Source of the DNA: Hyphomicrobiales bacterium
GTDB taxonomy: Bacteria; Pseudomonadota; Alphaproteobacteria; Rhizobiales; Xanthobacteraceae
Reading direction: 5' to 3'
Assembly: GCA_017305455.1 (NCBI GenBank)
Contig: JAFKKO010000126.1
Span: 1-56,276 of the forward strand
DNA length: 56,276 nt
Made by a program: the position numbers and the translations under genes
In this document: positions 1 to 9,585 of the stretch, one piece after another
Position numbering within the stretch: the stretch's first letter is position 1
Layout of the letters: every line of letters starts with the position of its first letter
The notes under the pieces: model-generated
The model's input: only the letters and a program-made list of their open reading frames with translations
The model's database searches: none
What the model was told of the DNA's origin: nothing

Positions 1-807
1 ATCCTGGGTCCGCCGGTCGGCCGGCGAGGTGAACAGCCGCGTCGTCTCGCCGAACTCGATCAGTTCGCCGAGATACATGAACGCGGTGTAGTCCGAGACA
101 CGCGCCGCCTGCTGCATGTTATGCGTGACGATGGCGATGGTGTAGTCCTTCTTCAGTTCGGTAATCAGTTCCTCGATCTTGGCGGTCGAGATCGGGTCGA
201 GCGCCGAGCACGGCTCGTCGAACAGGATCACCTCCGGGCGCACCGCGACGGTGCGCGCGATGCACAGCCGCTGCTGCTGGCCGCCGGACAGGCTGAGGCC
301 GGAGGCATTGAGCTTGTCCTTGACCTCGTTCCACAGCGCGCCGCTGCGCAGCGCCCGCTCCACCCGCTCGTCCATTTCCGCGCGCGACAGCTTCTCGTAC
401 AGCCGCACGCCGAAGGCGATGTTCTCGTAGATGGTCATCGGGAACGGCGTCGGCTTCTGGAACACCATGCCGACGCGGGCGCGCAGCAGATTGAGGTCGA
501 GCCGCGGGTCGAGAATGTTGACGCCGTCGAGTTCGACATCGCCCTCGGCGCGCTGACCGGGATAGAGATCGTACATGCGGTTGAAAATGCGCAGCAAGGT
601 GGATTTGCCGCAGCCCGACGGGCCGATGAAGGCGGTCACGCGATTGGTCGCAAGTGACAGGTTGATGTCGCGCAGCGCATGGTGCGCGCCGTAATAAAAA
701 TCGAGATGACTCGCCGTGATCTTGGCCGGCTCCTCGGGCGTGAAGACACGCGGCGGCGGCGCCGGCGGACGCATGGCGGCGGCGAGGGAAGACGAAAGCT
801 CGGTCAT
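1..807 (-). CDS. pstB: Phosphate ABC transporter ATP-binding protein PstB (C-terminus cut by window edge)
   Basis: ATPase that powers high-affinity phosphate import with PstA and PstC at the inner membrane. The frame is open to base 1 (269 codons), so only the last few residues are missing. Seen: Walker [11 protein letters not shown]-loop QKPTPFPM, signature LSGGQQQRL, Walker [15 protein letters not shown]-loop THNMQQA, and the PstB-typical tail [12 protein letters not shown] just before the edge. The N-terminus carries about 30 extra Pro/Ala-rich residues before the ABC domain, common in this group. The ATG overlaps the pstA stop (ATGA), so translation is coupled. Last visible gene of phoR-pstSCAB; phoU and phoB would be expected to the left. 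Confidence 0.97.
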   Translation of the reverse strand, partial: MTELSSSLAAAMRPPAPPPRVFTPEEPAKITASHLDFYYGAHHALRDINLSLATNRVTAFIGPSGCGKSTLLRIFNRMYDLYPGQRAEGDVELDGVNILDPRLDLNLLRARVGMVFQKPTPFPMTIYENIAFGVRLYEKLSRAEMDERVERALRSGALWNEVKDKLNASGLSLSGGQQQRLCIARTVAVRPEVILFDEPCSALDPISTAKIEELITELKKDYTIAIVTHNMQQAARVSDYTAFMYLGELIEFGETTRLFTSPADRRTQD

Positions 808-1649
808 TTTGCTGTCCTTTCGGCGCCGAGAATGCGCGCGCCAATATTCAATGCCAGCACCGCAAGGGTGATCACCAGAGCGCCGGTCCACGCCAGTTCC
901 TTCCAGTAGGCGTAGGGGCTCTGCACGAAGTTGTTGATCGTCACCGGCAGGTTGGCCATCGCGCGGGTCAGATCGAGGCTGAAGAACTGGTTGCTCAGCA
1001 CGGTGAACAGCAGCGGCGCGGTCTCGCCGGTGACGCGCGCGGTGGCGAGCAGCACGCCGGTGATCAGGCCGGTGCGCGCGGCGCGATAGGCGACGCGGCG
1101 GATCACCAGCGAGCGCGGCAGGCCGAGCGCGGATGCCGCCTCGCGCAGCGGATTGGGCACGAGGCCGAGCATGTCCTCGGTGGTGCGCACCACCACCGGC
1201 ACCACGATCACCGCCAGCGCCAGCGCGCCGGCCAGCGCGGAGAAGCCGCCCATCGGGATCACCACCGCGCCATAGATGAACAGGCCGATGATGATCGAGG
1301 GCGCACTGAGCAGGATGTCGTTGATGAAGCGGATCACCGGCGCGAGGCGGTCGTATTTGCCGTATTCGGCCAGATACGTTCCGGCGAACAGACCGAGCGG
1401 CGCGCCGATGCCGACGCCGATCGCGGTCATGATCAGCGAGCCGACGATGGCGTTGAGCAGACCGCCCTCGGTCGAGCCGGGCGGCGGGGTGTTCTGGGTG
1501 AACACCTGCAGGCTGAGGCCGGCGAAGCCGTTATAGAACAGCGTGAACAGGATCAGGCCGAGCCAGGCCACGCCGAAAGCGGCGGCGAGAAAGCACAGCG
1601 CCCTGATGATGCGGTCGCGGCGGCGGCGGCGCGCGTAAAGCGGATTCAT
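804..1649 (-). CDS. pstA: Phosphate ABC transporter permease PstA
   Basis: Inner-membrane permease subunit of the phosphate importer, pairing with PstC. 281 aa from the ATG at 1649, starting [13 protein letters not shown] (positive-inside N-terminus) followed by six predicted membrane segments. The BPD_transp_1 domain is recognisable, with the EAA-like cytoplasmic loop [15 protein letters not shown] that docks the ATPase. An open frame extends upstream to 2438, but that stretch is the out-of-frame shadow of pstC. The stop overlaps the pstB start by four bases; pstC ends two bases upstream. Confidence 0.96.
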   Translation of the reverse strand: MNPLYARRRRRDRIIRALCFLAAAFGVAWLGLILFTLFYNGFAGLSLQVFTQNTPPPGSTEGGLLNAIVGSLIMTAIGVGIGAPLGLFAGTYLAEYGKYDRLAPVIRFINDILLSAPSIIIGLFIYGAVVIPMGGFSALAGALALAVIVVPVVVRTTEDMLGLVPNPLREAASALGLPRSLVIRRVAYRAARTGLITGVLLATARVTGETAPLLFTVLSNQFFSLDLTRAMANLPVTINNFVQSPYAYWKELAWTGALVITLAVLALNIGARILGAERTAK

Positions 1650-1651
1650 GG

Positions 1652-2656
1652 CTACTTCCCCGCCTTCTTTTCCAGATGCCGCAGCATCAGCCGCGCGGCG
1701 GCGAGCACGAAGAAGGTCAGAATGAACAGCAGGAGGCCGAGCAGGATCAGGCTCGACTGGTGCAGGCCGTCGCTTTCGGCGAACTCGCTGGCGATCGCCG
1801 CCGAAATCGTGGTGCCGGGCGCGAAGATCGAAGACGAGATGCGGAACGAGTTGCCGATGATGAAGGTCACCGCCATGGTCTCGCCGAGCGCGCGGCCGAG
1901 CGCGAGCATGATGCCGCCGATCACGCCGACGCGGGTGTAGGGCAGCACCACGTTGCGCACCACCTCCCAGGTGGTGCAGCCGACGCCGTAGGCTGCTTCC
2001 TTGAGCACCGGCGGCACGGTCTCGAACACGTCGCGCGAGATCGCGGTGATGAAGGGCAGCACCATGATCGAGAGGATCAGGGCCGCGTTGAACAGACTGA
2101 GATAGGACGGGGGACCGGCGAAGATCGCGCCCAGCACCGGCACGCCGTCGAATGCGGCGATCAGGGCCGGCTGCAGCGTGTTGGCGAGAAACGGGCCGAG
2201 CACGAAGAAGCCCCACATGCCGTAGATGATCGAGGGGATGCCGGCGAGCAGTTCGATCGCCATGCCGATCGGACGGCGCAGCCATTGCGGGCAGAATTCG
2301 GTGAGGAAGATCGCGATGCCGAGGCCGACCGGAATGGCGATCATCATCGCGATCACCGAAGTCAGCAGCGTGCCGTAGATCGGGCCGAGCGCGCCGAGCA
2401 CCGGCGGATCGGCGGACGGCGCCCAGCGCTGGGTCCACAGAAACGCGAAGCCGTATTCCTGCATCGCCGGCCAGGCGCCGACAATCAGCGACAGGATGAT
2501 GCCGCCGAGGATCGCCAGCACCGACAGCGCGCAGATGCGGGTGGTCCAGTAGAACACCGCATCGCCGAGTTTGAACGCGCCAAGCGCGCGGGCGCGATCA
2601 TGCGGGCCGGCGGCAGCTTCCATCGACGAGCTTTCAGCCATCGCCATCTGTGTCAC
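1652..2656 (-). CDS. pstC: Phosphate ABC transporter permease PstC
   Basis: Second permease subunit of the phosphate importer. 334 aa with six membrane segments after a roughly 35-residue hydrophilic N-terminus ([20 protein letters not shown]). Family features seen: [17 protein letters not shown] in the first half and the coupling loop [14 protein letters not shown] in the second. It sits 136 bp downstream of pstS, a gap holding a strong hairpin, and 2 bp upstream of pstA. The low spacing to pstA implies one transcript. Confidence 0.96.
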   Translation of the reverse strand: MTQMAMAESSSMEAAAGPHDRARALGAFKLGDAVFYWTTRICALSVLAILGGIILSLIVGAWPAMQEYGFAFLWTQRWAPSADPPVLGALGPIYGTLLTSVIAMMIAIPVGLGIAIFLTEFCPQWLRRPIGMAIELLAGIPSIIYGMWGFFVLGPFLANTLQPALIAAFDGVPVLGAIFAGPPSYLSLFNAALILSIMVLPFITAISRDVFETVPPVLKEAAYGVGCTTWEVVRNVVLPYTRVGVIGGIMLALGRALGETMAVTFIIGNSFRISSSIFAPGTTISAAIASEFAESDGLHQSSLILLGLLLFILTFFVLAAARLMLRHLEKKAGK

Positions 2657-2752
2657 GCTGATCCCCTGTGTCCTGCGATTCTTAAAGCCGGATGCCGGAT
2701 TTTGAAAAGCTCTGTCGCTCTACCGCGCGGGAATAATTCCATCGGAAAGACA

Positions 2753-2781
2753 GGTGGAGGAGAGGCGGCCCCTCCTCCACC
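2753..2781 (-). terminator. Intercistronic hairpin between pstS and pstC
   Basis: Perfect 10-bp inverted repeat GGTGGAGGAG / CTCCTCCACC with a 9-nt loop, starting 12 bases past the pstS stop. There is no clear U-run, so it is more likely a partial terminator or 3' stabiliser than a full stop. This would let the periplasmic binding protein PstS be made in excess over PstCAB, as is usual for binding-protein operons (inference). Confidence 0.6.
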
Positions 2782-2792
2782 GCACGCACGCG

Positions 2793-3803
2793 TCAGCTCT
2801 TGATGTCGGCCGACCATGTCTTCTCGATCTGCTTGACGACCCCGTCCGGCATCGGGATGTAATCGAGATCTTCGGCCATCTTGCCGCCCTTCTCGAACGC
2901 CCATTTGAAGAACTTGATGGCCTCGGCGGACGCCGCCTTGTCGGCCGGGTCCTTGTACATCAGGATGAAGGTCGCGGCGGTGATCGGCCAAGAGGCATCG
3001 CCCGGCTGGTCGGTCAGGATCACGTAGTAGCCCGGCGCACCGGCCCAGTCGGCATTGGCGGCTGCGGCCTGGAATGCGGCGATGGTCGGTTGCACGGTCT
3101 TGCCGGCCTTGTTGATCAACGCGGCAGAGGTCAGCTTGTTCTGCTTGGCGTAAGCATACTCGACATAGCCGATCGCGTTCCGGGTCTGACCGATGTTGCC
3201 GGCGACGCCTTCATTGCCCTTGGCGCCGACGCCGACCGGCCACTCGACCGCGGTGCCCGTGCCGACCTTGGCCTTCCATTCGGCATTGGCCTTGGACAGA
3301 TAATCGGTGAAGTTGAACGAGGTGCCCGAGCCGTCGGAGCGGCGCACCACCGCGATGGCGTCGGTCGGCAGCTTCAGGTTCGGGTTGAGCCTGACGATCG
3401 CCGGATCGTTCCACTTGGTGATCTTGCCGAGATAGATGTCGCCGAGCACTTCGCCCGACAGCACCAGTTCGCCCGACTTGATGCCTTCGAGGTTCACCAC
3501 CGGCACGATGGCGCCCATCACCATCGGCCATTGGGCGAGGCCGAACTTGTCGAGCTGCTCGGCCTTGAGCGGCGCATCGGTGGCGCCGAAGGTCACGGTC
3601 TTGGCCTGGATCTGCTTGATGCCGGCGCCGGAGCCGATCGACTGATAGTTCAGGCCGTTGCCGGTTTCCTTTTTGTAGGCATCGGCCCATTTCGAATAGA
3701 CCGGAAACGGAAAGGTCGCGCCCGCGCCGGTAATGTCGGCCGCCATGGCGGAGGTCGATGCGGCCACAAGGCCGGCAGCGACGAGGGTTTTGATGAAATT
3801 CAC
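2793..3803 (-). CDS. pstS: Periplasmic phosphate-binding protein PstS
   Basis: Captures inorganic phosphate in the periplasm and hands it to PstCA. 336 aa, GTG start with GGAG seven bases upstream. Sec signal peptide [16 protein letters not shown] ending in the AMA/AD cleavage site. The mature N-terminus [16 protein letters not shown] and the loops [17 protein letters not shown] and [16 protein letters not shown] are PstS phosphate-binding signatures. First gene of the pst transcript, behind a Pho box at 3903-3920, so strongly PhoB-dependent expression is expected. Confidence 0.97.
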   Translation of the reverse strand: MNFIKTLVAAGLVAASTSAMAADITGAGATFPFPVYSKWADAYKKETGNGLNYQSIGSGAGIKQIQAKTVTFGATDAPLKAEQLDKFGLAQWPMVMGAIVPVVNLEGIKSGELVLSGEVLGDIYLGKITKWNDPAIVRLNPNLKLPTDAIAVVRRSDGSGTSFNFTDYLSKANAEWKAKVGTGTAVEWPVGVGAKGNEGVAGNIGQTRNAIGYVEYAYAKQNKLTSAALINKAGKTVQPTIAAFQAAAANADWAGAPGYYVILTDQPGDASWPITAATFILMYKDPADKAASAEAIKFFKWAFEKGGKMAEDLDYIPMPDGVVKQIEKTWSADIKS

Positions 3804-3902
3804 TGGCTGTCTCCATCTCAGGTGAGCGAAGCGCTGGATGACGCCCGATCGCGCTCACGCCGCCGCTTTAAAAGCGGGACATTGCGCTTTTATGAGGGTT
3901 CG

Positions 3903-3920
3903 ATGACAGCTCTGTGACAG
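3903..3920 (-). promoter_or_regulatory. Pho box (PhoB operator) of pstS
   Basis: Minus strand reads CTGTCACAGAGCTGTCAT: two 7-bp direct repeats separated by 4 bp, differing from the classic CTGTCAT-N4-CTGTCAT at one base. It lies 100-117 bp upstream of the pstS start and just beyond the phoR stop. A TCATAA sequence about 10 bp downstream could be the -10. PhoB-P binding here would activate pstSCAB independently of phoR read-through. Confidence 0.9.
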
Positions 3921-3949
3921 GAGCTAAGCCACTGATCGCGGTGGAGGTT

Positions 3950-5245
3950 TCAGCTTTCCGGGGCGGTCTTGAGCGGTGGAAAAACCGCGGTGAAGGTCGC
4001 CCCTTCCCCGGCCACGCTCTCGATCATCAGCCGTCCGCCATGGCGGGTGGCGATGTGCTTGACCAGCGCAAGGCCGAGGCCGGTGCCGCCCTGGGCGCGG
4101 CTGCCGCCGACATCGGCGCGATAGAAGCGCTCGGTGAGGCGCGGCAGATGCTCGGGCGCAATGCCCGGTCCGAAATCGCGGATCGCGACCCGGATCTCCG
4201 GGGTCTCCTCGCTCGCGGGCGTCAGCGTCACCGTGACGCGACCGCCGGACGCGCCGTATTTGAGGCCGTTCTCGATCAGGTTCTCGAACAGCCGCAGCAA
4301 TTCCTCGCTTTCGCCGGCGATCATCACCGGCTGGTCCGGCAGATCGGCCGCGATCGTCACCTGACGCTCGCGCGCCAGCGCTTCGAGGCCGTCGATCACC
4401 TGGCGCAGGATTGGCACCAGATCGACCGGCGCGGAGGGCCGCATATGCTGGCTGAGTTCGACCCGTGAGAGCGAGAGCAGATCGTCGATCAGCCGCGCCA
4501 TGCGGGTGGCCTGCGCATGCATGATGCCGAGGAAACGCTCGCGCGCCGCCGCGTCCTCGCGCGCCGGCCCCTGCAGCGTATCGATGAATCCCGACAGCGC
4601 CGCCAAAGGCGTGCGCAGCTCATGGCTGGCATTGGCGACGAAATCGACGCGCATCTCCTCGACCCGGCGCAGTTGGGTCTGATCGTGCAGCGTCATCAGG
4701 AAGCAGTTGTCGGCGCCGCCGAAATGGGTCGGCACCGCGACCGGCGTGATGACAAGGTCCATCCAGCGCTCGATCGGTCCGCGCGAGACGAAACTGGCGC
4801 GCTGGAGCTGCGAGGTGGCGATCGCCGCGCGCACCGCCGCGATGATCTCCGGCGAGCGCAACGCGAACAACGCCAGTTCCCCGCGCCGCAGCGCCGGCGC
4901 GACCTGCGCCGCCTCGGCGTTGAGATGCAGCACGCGGCCGACCCGGTCGAGCAGCACCGCCGGATCAGGCATGCCGGAAATCAGCGCCTGCACCGCCGCG
5001 CCTTCGGCCAGCGGCGCGTCGGCAGCCTCGTCCTGCGCGAGCGGGGTATCGCGCAGTTGCAGCGGCACCAGCGCCGCGCCGGCGATGCAGATGAACACCA
5101 GTACCGCGCGCGGCAGCGCCAGATCGTGCATCGCGACCAGCGCGACCATCGCCGCCGCCGTCACCAGCACCACGATGCCCGAGCGCCGCAGACGGTCGGA
5201 CCAGGGTGATCTCGGTCTGGAAAGGGACGGAACAGGCGCGGCCAT
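3950..5245 (-). CDS. phoR: Phosphate-regulon sensor histidine kinase PhoR
   Basis: Membrane histidine kinase that controls PhoB, normally held off by PstSCAB-PhoU when phosphate is plentiful. 431 aa: two membrane segments (about residues 22-65), a PAS-like domain (about 83-190), the HisKA box NASHELRTPL with His208, and a HATPase domain with N-box ENLIENGLKYG, G1 DFGPGI and G2 GGTGLGLALV. Upstream of pstS on the same strand, a standard alphaproteobacterial arrangement. No Pho box was seen directly in front of phoR itself. Confidence 0.93.
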   Translation of the reverse strand: MAAPVPSLSRPRSPWSDRLRRSGIVVLVTAAAMVALVAMHDLALPRAVLVFICIAGAALVPLQLRDTPLAQDEAADAPLAEGAAVQALISGMPDPAVLLDRVGRVLHLNAEAAQVAPALRRGELALFALRSPEIIAAVRAAIATSQLQRASFVSRGPIERWMDLVITPVAVPTHFGGADNCFLMTLHDQTQLRRVEEMRVDFVANASHELRTPLAALSGFIDTLQGPAREDAAARERFLGIMHAQATRMARLIDDLLSLSRVELSQHMRPSAPVDLVPILRQVIDGLEALARERQVTIAADLPDQPVMIAGESEELLRLFENLIENGLKYGASGGRVTVTLTPASEETPEIRVAIRDFGPGIAPEHLPRLTERFYRADVGGSRAQGGTGLGLALVKHIATRHGGRLMIESVAGEGATFTAVFPPLKTAPES

Positions 5246-5358
5246 TGCTGCGATGACTTTTGCTGCGAGGACGTTGCGGATCGAAGCGGCGGGACCTGAC
5301 GTCTCCGCTCAGGTTCAAGTGGTGCCCGCAGCGCGCGCCGGGATCAAGAAAAATCCGA

Positions 5359-6384
5359 TCAAGGGGATTCCGGAGCCGAGGCATCCTTCAGCGCGCGCAC
5401 GCGGCTGGCCTCGCGCCGCGTTCGCGTACCGATGATGATCTCGCGTCCGGTCAGCAGCACCAGAGAGATGATGAACGGCGTAATGTAATAAAGCAGCCGG
5501 AACAGCAGCATGCCGGCCAGCAATTCCTCGCGGTCAAACTGAAACAGGCCGACCAGCATGGCGGCGTCGAACACGCCGAGCCCGCCGGGCGAATGGCTGG
5601 CGAAGCCGAGCAGCGTGGCGGAGACGAAGATCACCGCCACCACGACAAAGCCGACGTCCGGCTCCTCCGGTACCAGGATGTACATCGCCAGCGCGCAGAA
5701 GCCGAGATCGACAATGCCGATCACGATCTGCAGCAAGGTCAGCGAGCCGCCCGGCAGCGTCACGGTCCAGTTGCCGCGGCCGACCAGACGCGGCTTCGCC
5801 GACACCCAGACGACATAAAGGCACAACACCAGCAGGATGCAGATCGCGGCGATGCGGTTGAACCAGGGCGGCAACTGGTCGATCGAGGACGCCGCTTCCG
5901 GATGGTAGGCGACGCTCATGCCGAGCACCGCGGCATTGCCGAGCCAGAAGGTCAGGCCGGCGAGAAAGCACACCTTGGCGACGTCGATCGCCGTGAGGCC
6001 CCATGCCGAATAGACGCGGTAGCGAACCGCGCCGCCGGTGAACACGCTGGCCCCGACATTGTGGCCCACTGAATAAGAGGTGAAGCCGGCGAAGGCGGCG
6101 ACGCGATAAGGCACGTCGGCCTTGCCGATCGCCCGCAGCGCGAACAGGTCGTAGAAGGTCAGGGTGAAATAGCCGGCCGCGACGCACAGGGTCGCCAGAG
6201 CGATGGTGTGCCACTCGGTCTTGCCCAGCGCCGCGATCACCTTGTCGGCGTCGAGATTGCGCAGCATATGGTAGAGGATGTAACAGGCGACCGCGATGAT
6301 CGTGATGCTGATCACGACGCCGAGCTTGTGCAGGATTTGCTTCTCCCGCAGGAACGCCGCGATCCTGCGTAACGGCTCAACCAT
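5359..6384 (-). CDS. UPF0104 / YbhN-like integral membrane protein (LPG-synthase flippase-type domain)
   Basis: 341 aa with roughly eight to ten membrane segments. The pattern matches the family related to the membrane half of MprF (lysylphosphatidylglycerol synthase TM region): YSVGHNVGASVFTGGAVRYR in the middle and HSPGGLGVFDAAML toward the C-terminus. There is no aminoacyl-transfer domain, so it is not itself an LPG synthase; lipid flipping is a family-level guess. The tail is Arg/Ser-rich and cytoplasmic. It is separated from phoR by 113 bp and may form its own unit. Substrate unknown. Confidence 0.8.
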   Translation of the reverse strand: MVEPLRRIAAFLREKQILHKLGVVISITIIAVACYILYHMLRNLDADKVIAALGKTEWHTIALATLCVAAGYFTLTFYDLFALRAIGKADVPYRVAAFAGFTSYSVGHNVGASVFTGGAVRYRVYSAWGLTAIDVAKVCFLAGLTFWLGNAAVLGMSVAYHPEAASSIDQLPPWFNRIAAICILLVLCLYVVWVSAKPRLVGRGNWTVTLPGGSLTLLQIVIGIVDLGFCALAMYILVPEEPDVGFVVVAVIFVSATLLGFASHSPGGLGVFDAAMLVGLFQFDREELLAGMLLFRLLYYITPFIISLVLLTGREIIIGTRTRREASRVRALKDASAPESP

Positions 6385-6525
6385 CCAGTCCTCGAATCCA
6401 CTCAGCGTCCGGACGCACCGCGCGATGCCTGCGCGGCGATATCCGGTATCACGGGTTTCCTAGCAGACCCGTTTGACGACCGCGAGAAATATGCCGCGCG
6501 ATCGGCGACCGATGCGGCGATCGCG

Positions 6526-6828
6526 TCAATTTGCAGCGCCCGGACGCGAGACCACCAGATGCCGCAGCCAGGCGCCGATCACACAGCCGATCAGATAGGC
6601 GCCGAACATGACGAGGCCAAGGTCGAGCCCATAGCCGAACCGGCCGGGCAGCAAATGTGTGAGCGAGAGGATGACGAGCGCCAGGATCGCGGCAAGGCTG
6701 CGGCGGAACGCCACGGTGGACAGACCGCCGCGCTGGACCACCGAAATCCAGCCCATGCCGAGCCCGATCAGGCCCGCGCCGAGCAGCCAGCCCCAATGGA
6801 AGGTCACCAGAAAGGCCATCGCCGTCAC
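6526..6828 (-). CDS. Small membrane protein downstream of the OmpA-like gene
   Basis: About 100 aa with two to three hydrophobic segments (LLGAGLIGLGMGWISVV, AAILALVILSLTHLL, LGLVMFGAYLIGCVIGAWL) and no recognised domain. The GTG start overlaps the TGA of the OmpA-like gene (GTGA), indicating coupling; an in-frame ATG at 6819 is the alternative start. The pairing suggests a role in envelope architecture with the OmpA-like protein (inference). Function not recognised. Confidence 0.7.
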   Translation of the reverse strand: MTAMAFLVTFHWGWLLGAGLIGLGMGWISVVQRGGLSTVAFRRSLAAILALVILSLTHLLPGRFGYGLDLGLVMFGAYLIGCVIGAWLRHLVVSRPGAAN

Positions 6829-8222
6829 CTCACCAGGAAATCAATGCGGCGGTTTTTCGCCTTGCCTTCTTCGCTGTCGTTGGCGGCGACCGGCCGGTCG
6901 CTGCCAAAGCCGACCGCAGTGACGCGATCCCGCGGCAGCCCGGCCTTGACCAGATAGTCGACCACCGCCTGGGCGCGCCGCGTCGACAGCGCAAGGTTGC
7001 TGGCGGCATCGCCGTCGCTGTCGGTATGGCCGGCGATCTCCAGATGCGCGGTCGGACAGCGCAGCGCGGTCTCGATCAGGCGATCGAGCAGGCCCATCGA
7101 ATCCGCGTCGATGGTGGCGCGGCCGGATTCAAAGCGGATCTTGCCCTTGCCGAGCAGATCGACAAACAATTGCTGGCACACCGTGGCATCGACCGCGCTC
7201 GCCACCGGCTTGACCGAAATCTCCGCGACGCGGGTCCAGCCCTGCGGCAGACCGGCGGTGAGATCGGTCTTGATCTGTTCGGAGGCGACCGGATAGAGCG
7301 CATCGCCCGACAGCTTGGCCTCGCGGTCCGACAGCGTCAGCGAACCGGTGGACAGTCGCGACAGGCCGCCCAGCGCCGCCGTCACCGCCTGGGCGAAGCC
7401 GGGCGGCGCGCCGATGCTGGCCTTGAGCTTGTCGACGATCTTGGTGTCGCCGATGAACTTGCGCTGCGCCGTGGCCACCACCGCGGCATGGACGTTGTTG
7501 TCCGGCACATAGCCGCTCAGCGTCAGGGTCGCGGTCACCGGATCATGATTGGCCTGGAAGATGTAAGGCGGCGCCTTGATGGCGTTTTCCGCGATGGTGT
7601 AGCCCTCGGGCAGGTTCTTCAGCGCGGCGATGATCGCCTCGCGGTTGCCGAGTTCGCGCGCCATGCCGGCAAGGCTGACCGAGGTGCCGGTCAGCGTGAT
7701 CTTGCCTTCCTTCAGCTTGCCGACCTGATCGATCAGCAGCAGGGCGGCGGCGTCGAAGCGCGGCGGCGCGCCGCGCGCCAGCACCATCTGGTCGGCCGCT
7801 TCCGCGCCGCCCGAGACCGTCCGCGCCGCTTCCATCAGCCGCGCCCGGATCGCGGGCAGCGGCGCATTGCCGGCCAGCGTGATCCGCACCACGTCGCGCT
7901 GCGCGCTCCAGACATACGGATTGGCTTCCGGGACCAGCCGGGTCTGATCCTCGACCCGCCGCACGCCCGGCACCGCCTCGACCAGCGAGACCGCGCTGCG
8001 GCGACCTTCCTCGGAGAAGGCGTCGGCGGCGAAGCGGACATCACGGCCCGAGACCTCGATCCGGGTCTTGTCCAGCACGCTGCCCTTGATCGCGTCGGCC
8101 GCGGCCGCCGTCAGGGTCTGCTCGACCGGAACCATGGCGTTCCAGACGGCGACGATCCACAGCAGCGCCAGCGGAATGAGGCCCGGCCACCACTTACGCA
8201 CCCAGACGGAAAAATCGGTCAT
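6825..8222 (-). CDS. BON/OmpA-domain envelope protein
   Basis: 465 aa. A single N-terminal membrane anchor (about residues 13-31, WWPGLIPLALLWIVAVWNAM) is followed by several BON-like repeats, which are putative lipid-binding modules, and a C-terminal OmpA peptidoglycan-binding domain (about 350-465). The latter shows FESGRATID, the AGHTDSDGDAASNLALSTRR motif and a final NRRIDFLVR. The build resembles mycobacterial ArfA/OmpATb rather than barrel OmpA: no beta-barrel is evident. Probably inner-membrane anchored, reaching peptidoglycan. Coupled to the small membrane gene downstream. Confidence 0.85.
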   Translation of the reverse strand: MTDFSVWVRKWWPGLIPLALLWIVAVWNAMVPVEQTLTAAAADAIKGSVLDKTRIEVSGRDVRFAADAFSEEGRRSAVSLVEAVPGVRRVEDQTRLVPEANPYVWSAQRDVVRITLAGNAPLPAIRARLMEAARTVSGGAEAADQMVLARGAPPRFDAAALLLIDQVGKLKEGKITLTGTSVSLAGMARELGNREAIIAALKNLPEGYTIAENAIKAPPYIFQANHDPVTATLTLSGYVPDNNVHAAVVATAQRKFIGDTKIVDKLKASIGAPPGFAQAVTAALGGLSRLSTGSLTLSDREAKLSGDALYPVASEQIKTDLTAGLPQGWTRVAEISVKPVASAVDATVCQQLFVDLLGKGKIRFESGRATIDADSMGLLDRLIETALRCPTAHLEIAGHTDSDGDAASNLALSTRRAQAVVDYLVKAGLPRDRVTAVGFGSDRPVAANDSEEGKAKNRRIDFLVR

Positions 8223-8370
8223 TCGGAACCTTCGCGTGAGACCTGAGAGAAATCAAACCCTTGGCGAGGTGTCAATTTAGAAATAACACAAGGCGGATGG
8301 GCCGGGCTAACCCATTGTTCAACCGTTTCTGGCAGGACTCGCAGAACCTGACAGCCCTGCCGGATCCACC

Positions 8371-9429
8371 ATGAAGCAGCTTCGCAACGCCCTCATCCGC
8401 GCCGGTTTCGACGCGATCTCGGTCAGCGGCCTGCACCATGTGCTGCGCCCGGTGCTCGGCGGCGTCGGCATCATCTTCATGCTGCATCATGTGCGCCCGG
8501 CCCGCAGCGGCCTGTTCCAGCCCAACCGCCATCTGGAAGTGACGCCCGATTTCCTGCGCGAGACGCTGCTCCATCTGCGCCGTCTCGACATCGAGCCGGT
8601 GACGCTGGACGACGCGCATCGCCGCCTGACGCAGCGCGATTTCACGCGGCGCTTCGCCTGCTTCACCGCCGACGACGGCTATCGCGACAACCGCGATCAC
8701 GCATTGCCGGTGATGCGCGAGTTCGGCGCGCCGTTCACGGTCTATGTCGCGGCCGACTTCGCGCAGGGCGCCGGCCGGATATGGTGGGTGGCGCTGGAGC
8801 GCACGATCGCGGCGGCCACGCGCATCGACGCCGGCATCGCAGGCGCGCATCTGCATCTTGGCACCGAGACGCCGCAGGAGAAGCAGGCCGCCTTCGTGCG
8901 GCTTCATGAGATGCTGCGCAAGCTGCCGACCGATCACGACGTCCAGCACGAGGTCCATACGCTGGCGCGGATGCACGGCATCGACGACGAGGCGATCAGC
9001 CGCGAGCTGTGCCTGTCATGGGACGAACTGCGCGATTTCGCGCGCGATCCGCTGGTGCGCATCGGCGCGCACACCGTGAGCCACTGCAATCTCGCCCATG
9101 AGAGCGCCGAGATGATGACGCAGCAAATGCAGATCAGCCGCGCCCGCATCGAAGCGCGGCTGGAATGCAAGGTCCGGCATTTCGCCTATCCCTATGGCGA
9201 CCGCGACGCCGCCGCGGCGCGCGAATTCGCCGCCGCCCGCGCGCTCGGCTTCGACACAGCCGTCACCACGCGCCCCGGCGTGCTGTTCGCCGAGCACGCC
9301 GAACATCTGACCGCGCTGCCGCGCATTTCGCTGAACGGCAATTATCAAAGCACCCGTTTCCTGTCCGTGCTCACTTCCGGAACCGCGACCGCGGTGTGGA
9401 ACGGCTTCCGCCGCGTCGATGCGGCCTGA
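8371..9429 (+). CDS. Polysaccharide deacetylase (NodB-fold) family protein
   Basis: 352 aa, cytoplasmic (no signal peptide). It contains a NodB-type core: the metal/base motif appears as FTADDGYRDN (Asp101-Asp102; the usual TFDDG has Ala here) and the second motif as IGAHTVSHCNLAH with the two His ligands. A late FAYPYGDRDAAA matches CE4 motif 3. Family enzymes remove N-acetyl groups from cell-surface sugars; the substrate cannot be told. Divergent from the BON-OmpA gene, sharing the 8223-8370 promoter gap. Confidence 0.85.
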   Translation: MKQLRNALIRAGFDAISVSGLHHVLRPVLGGVGIIFMLHHVRPARSGLFQPNRHLEVTPDFLRETLLHLRRLDIEPVTLDDAHRRLTQRDFTRRFACFTADDGYRDNRDHALPVMREFGAPFTVYVAADFAQGAGRIWWVALERTIAAATRIDAGIAGAHLHLGTETPQEKQAAFVRLHEMLRKLPTDHDVQHEVHTLARMHGIDDEAISRELCLSWDELRDFARDPLVRIGAHTVSHCNLAHESAEMMTQQMQISRARIEARLECKVRHFAYPYGDRDAAAAREFAAARALGFDTAVTTRPGVLFAEHAEHLTALPRISLNGNYQSTRFLSVLTSGTATAVWNGFRRVDAA

Positions 9430-9475
9430 ATCCGGCGCGCATGCGCGCGCGATCAAACATCCGCCCCGCATGTTT

Positions 9476-9492
9476 CTTTGAGGGATTCTAAA
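9476..9492 (+). promoter_or_regulatory. Partial ICE/Irr-type iron box upstream of exbB
   Basis: CTTTGAGGGATTCTAAA. The right half matches the TTCTAAA half-site of the rhizobial iron control element exactly; the left half matches 4 of 7. It ends 93 bp upstream of exbB, close to the position of the better box in front of feoA. Irr control of the energy-transduction operon is plausible but unproven. Confidence 0.45.
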
Positions 9493-9585
9493 ATCCGCCT
9501 TTCCGAAAGGCCGATTTCGGGGTGACGCTGCCATCATTTTGGTCGATTGAATAGCGATCCGCGTGTTCATTTCCGGACCGACATC

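Noticed and set aside
1676-3917. Long open frames on the plus strand opposite pstC and pstS (1676-2803, 2754-3917)
   Set aside because: Arg/His/Asp-rich antisense shadows of GC-rich genes; no RBS, domain or membrane pattern, while the minus strand has complete pst genes.
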